From contig PCBG01000010.1 of the NCBI GenBank assembly GCA_002731315.1, positions 1 to 24,432 of the forward strand: DNA of 24,432 nucleotides. The letters run 5' to 3'. This DNA comes from Rhodospirillaceae bacterium (lineage in GTDB: Bacteria > Pseudomonadota > Alphaproteobacteria > Puniceispirillales > Puniceispirillaceae). Below, in pieces: positions 23,495 to 24,432 of this stretch. Both the position numbers and the translations under genes were made by a program. The notes under the pieces are model-generated. The model was not told where the DNA came from and did not search any database. It was given only the letters and a program-made list of their open reading frames with translations. The first letter of the stretch is position 1. Each line of letters opens with the position of its first letter.

Positions 23495-24432
23495 ATGACT
23501 GATATCAAGGTCCGCTTTGCGCCCAGCCCAACCGGCAATCTTCATGTTGGCAATCTGCGCACAGCGCTGGTGAATTTCCTTTTCGTACGGCGCATGGGTG
23601 GGCATTTCATGCTGCGCATCGATGATACGGATACAGACCGGTCGACGGCTGCCTTTGAGGCTTCGATCCGTGAAGATCTGCAATGGATGGGTATGCAGTG
23701 GGACAGTGAAGACCGGCAGTCGGCGCGGCTTGCACGCTATGACGACGCGCTGCAGACGCTGCTAGCCGAAGGGCGCGTCTATGCCTGTTATGAAACGCCC
23801 GAGGAACTGGGCCTGAAGCGCAAGGCACAGCTGTCATCGGGTCGGCCGCCTATTTATGACCGCGCCGCGTTGAAATTAACAGATACGCAAAAGGCCGGCT
23901 TTGAGGCGGACGGGCGCCGGCCGCATTACCGGTTCCTGCTGGATGATGCCGAGGTGGTGTGGCATGACATGGTGCGCGGTGAGGTGGCCTATCACATGTC
24001 CAGCCTGTCCGATCCGGTTCTGTTTCGCGAGGATGGCCGGGTGATTTATACGATGGCGTCTGTCGTTGATGATATCGACCATGGCATCACCCATATCATT
24101 CGCGGCGAAGACCATGTGACCAATTCAGCCGCGCAAATCCAGCTGTTTGAGGCGCTTGGCGCACAGGCCCCTGCCATGGGACATGTGGCATTGCTGGCTG
24201 GCGCTGACGGTGAAGGCCTCTCAAAGCGACTTGGCAGCCTGTCTATCGGTCAGTTGCGCGGCGATGGTATGCGGGCAGAGGCGATTGCTAGCCTGCTGGC
24301 GCGGATCGGCACCTCTGATCCTGTTGTGGCACAGGCGGCGCTGGACGCGATTATTGCCGGGTTTGACCTGTCGCGCTTTGGCCGTGCGACGGCAAAGTTT
24401 GATCCTGCAGAACTGGCGCAGATCAACACAAG
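23495..24432 (+). CDS. gltX: Glutamyl-tRNA synthetase (partial, runs off the window end)
   Basis: Class I aminoacyl-tRNA synthetase that charges tRNA-Glu (or also tRNA-Gln in bacteria lacking GlnRS). The first 312 codons are present, with no stop before the window ends. RFAPSPTGNLHVGN carries the HIGH-type motif (HVGN, 17-20), followed by LRIDDTDTDRS. The KMSKS-type motif is GLSKRLGS, with LSKR at 242-245. 'VYACYETPEELGLKRK' at 95-110 has only one cysteine (C98) where zinc-binding GluRS proteins have CxC, matching the non-zinc alphaproteobacterial type. The ATG immediately follows the nadE stop (TGA ATG), suggesting translational coupling. Many alphaproteobacteria have two GluRS genes; which one this is cannot be told here. 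Confidence 0.93.
   Translation, partial: MTDIKVRFAPSPTGNLHVGNLRTALVNFLFVRRMGGHFMLRIDDTDTDRSTAAFEASIREDLQWMGMQWDSEDRQSARLARYDDALQTLLAEGRVYACYETPEELGLKRKAQLSSGRPPIYDRAALKLTDTQKAGFEADGRRPHYRFLLDDAEVVWHDMVRGEVAYHMSSLSDPVLFREDGRVIYTMASVVDDIDHGITHIIRGEDHVTNSAAQIQLFEALGAQAPAMGHVALLAGADGEGLSKRLGSLSIGQLRGDGMRAEAIASLLARIGTSDPVVAQAALDAIIAGFDLSRFGRATAKFDPAELAQINT

Noticed and set aside
1..24432. CRISPR arrays, tRNA or rRNA genes, complete insertion sequences, toxin-antitoxin or defence modules
   Set aside because: Read through on both strands. No repeat-spacer pattern, cloverleaf, rRNA-like stretch, transposase or defence domain could be supported.

Overview
The window looks like chromosomal DNA of a marine-type alphaproteobacterium; a SAR116-like lineage is my guess. 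The basis is gene content and protein style: class II DAHP synthase, a glutathione reductase with a CVIRGC-type redox site, glutamine-dependent NAD synthase next to a glutamyl-tRNA synthetase of alphaproteobacterial type, and a two-domain Sua5. This is inference from recognised families, not from a search. Nearly all of the window is compact, GC-rich housekeeping DNA with short intergenic gaps. The first ~1,030 bases are clearly AT-richer and accessory in character.

Layout. 1-1030: AT-rich segment with one minus-strand ORF made of two in-frame tandem copies of a recombinase-like (helix-turn-helix) domain. 1031-1325: remains of a GNAT acetyltransferase gene, 5'-truncated at the composition break and broken by a stop and a frameshift. 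1328-2342: ypeA-like acetyltransferase overlapping a LysE-family exporter. 2351-6833: cell-envelope block, with lptD behind a family 4 glycosyltransferase (minus strand) and a divergent family 9 glycosyltransferase. 6879-9985 (minus): Sua5/TsaC tRNA-modification enzyme, a GlcD/D2HGDH-like FAD dehydrogenase, and a DUF924 protein. 10245-11638: SRAP (YedK-like) abasic-site protein converging on an AlkA-like 3-methyladenine glycosylase, so two DNA-repair genes share one hairpin. 11837-13019: cytochrome b561 converging on cytochrome c'. 13222-14732: EamA transporter and an unrecognised protein. 14774-16741 (minus): acetoacetyl-CoA synthetase. 16990-17457: unrecognised small protein. 17684-24432 (plus): glutathione reductase, class II DAHP synthase, nicotinate phosphoribosyltransferase-like protein, nadE, and gltX, which runs off the window end.

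Functional themes. LptD inserts LPS in the outer membrane, and the two glycosyltransferases plausibly build LPS or related glycans. The nicotinate phosphoribosyltransferase-like protein and NadE lie 12 bases apart and would carry out the first and last steps of the Preiss-Handler route to NAD. NadE abuts gltX with no gap, so that run is probably one transcript.

I found no rRNA, tRNA, CRISPR array, complete insertion sequence or recognisable defence system. No clearly undescribed multi-gene system is visible. The best leads are the duplicated recombinase-like ORF with its composition junction into a decayed GNAT gene, the promoter and terminator-like hairpin ahead of DAHP synthase, and the two unrecognised proteins. 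Gene starts were moved from the longest ORF to an internal start where family alignment or a ribosome-binding site supported it.
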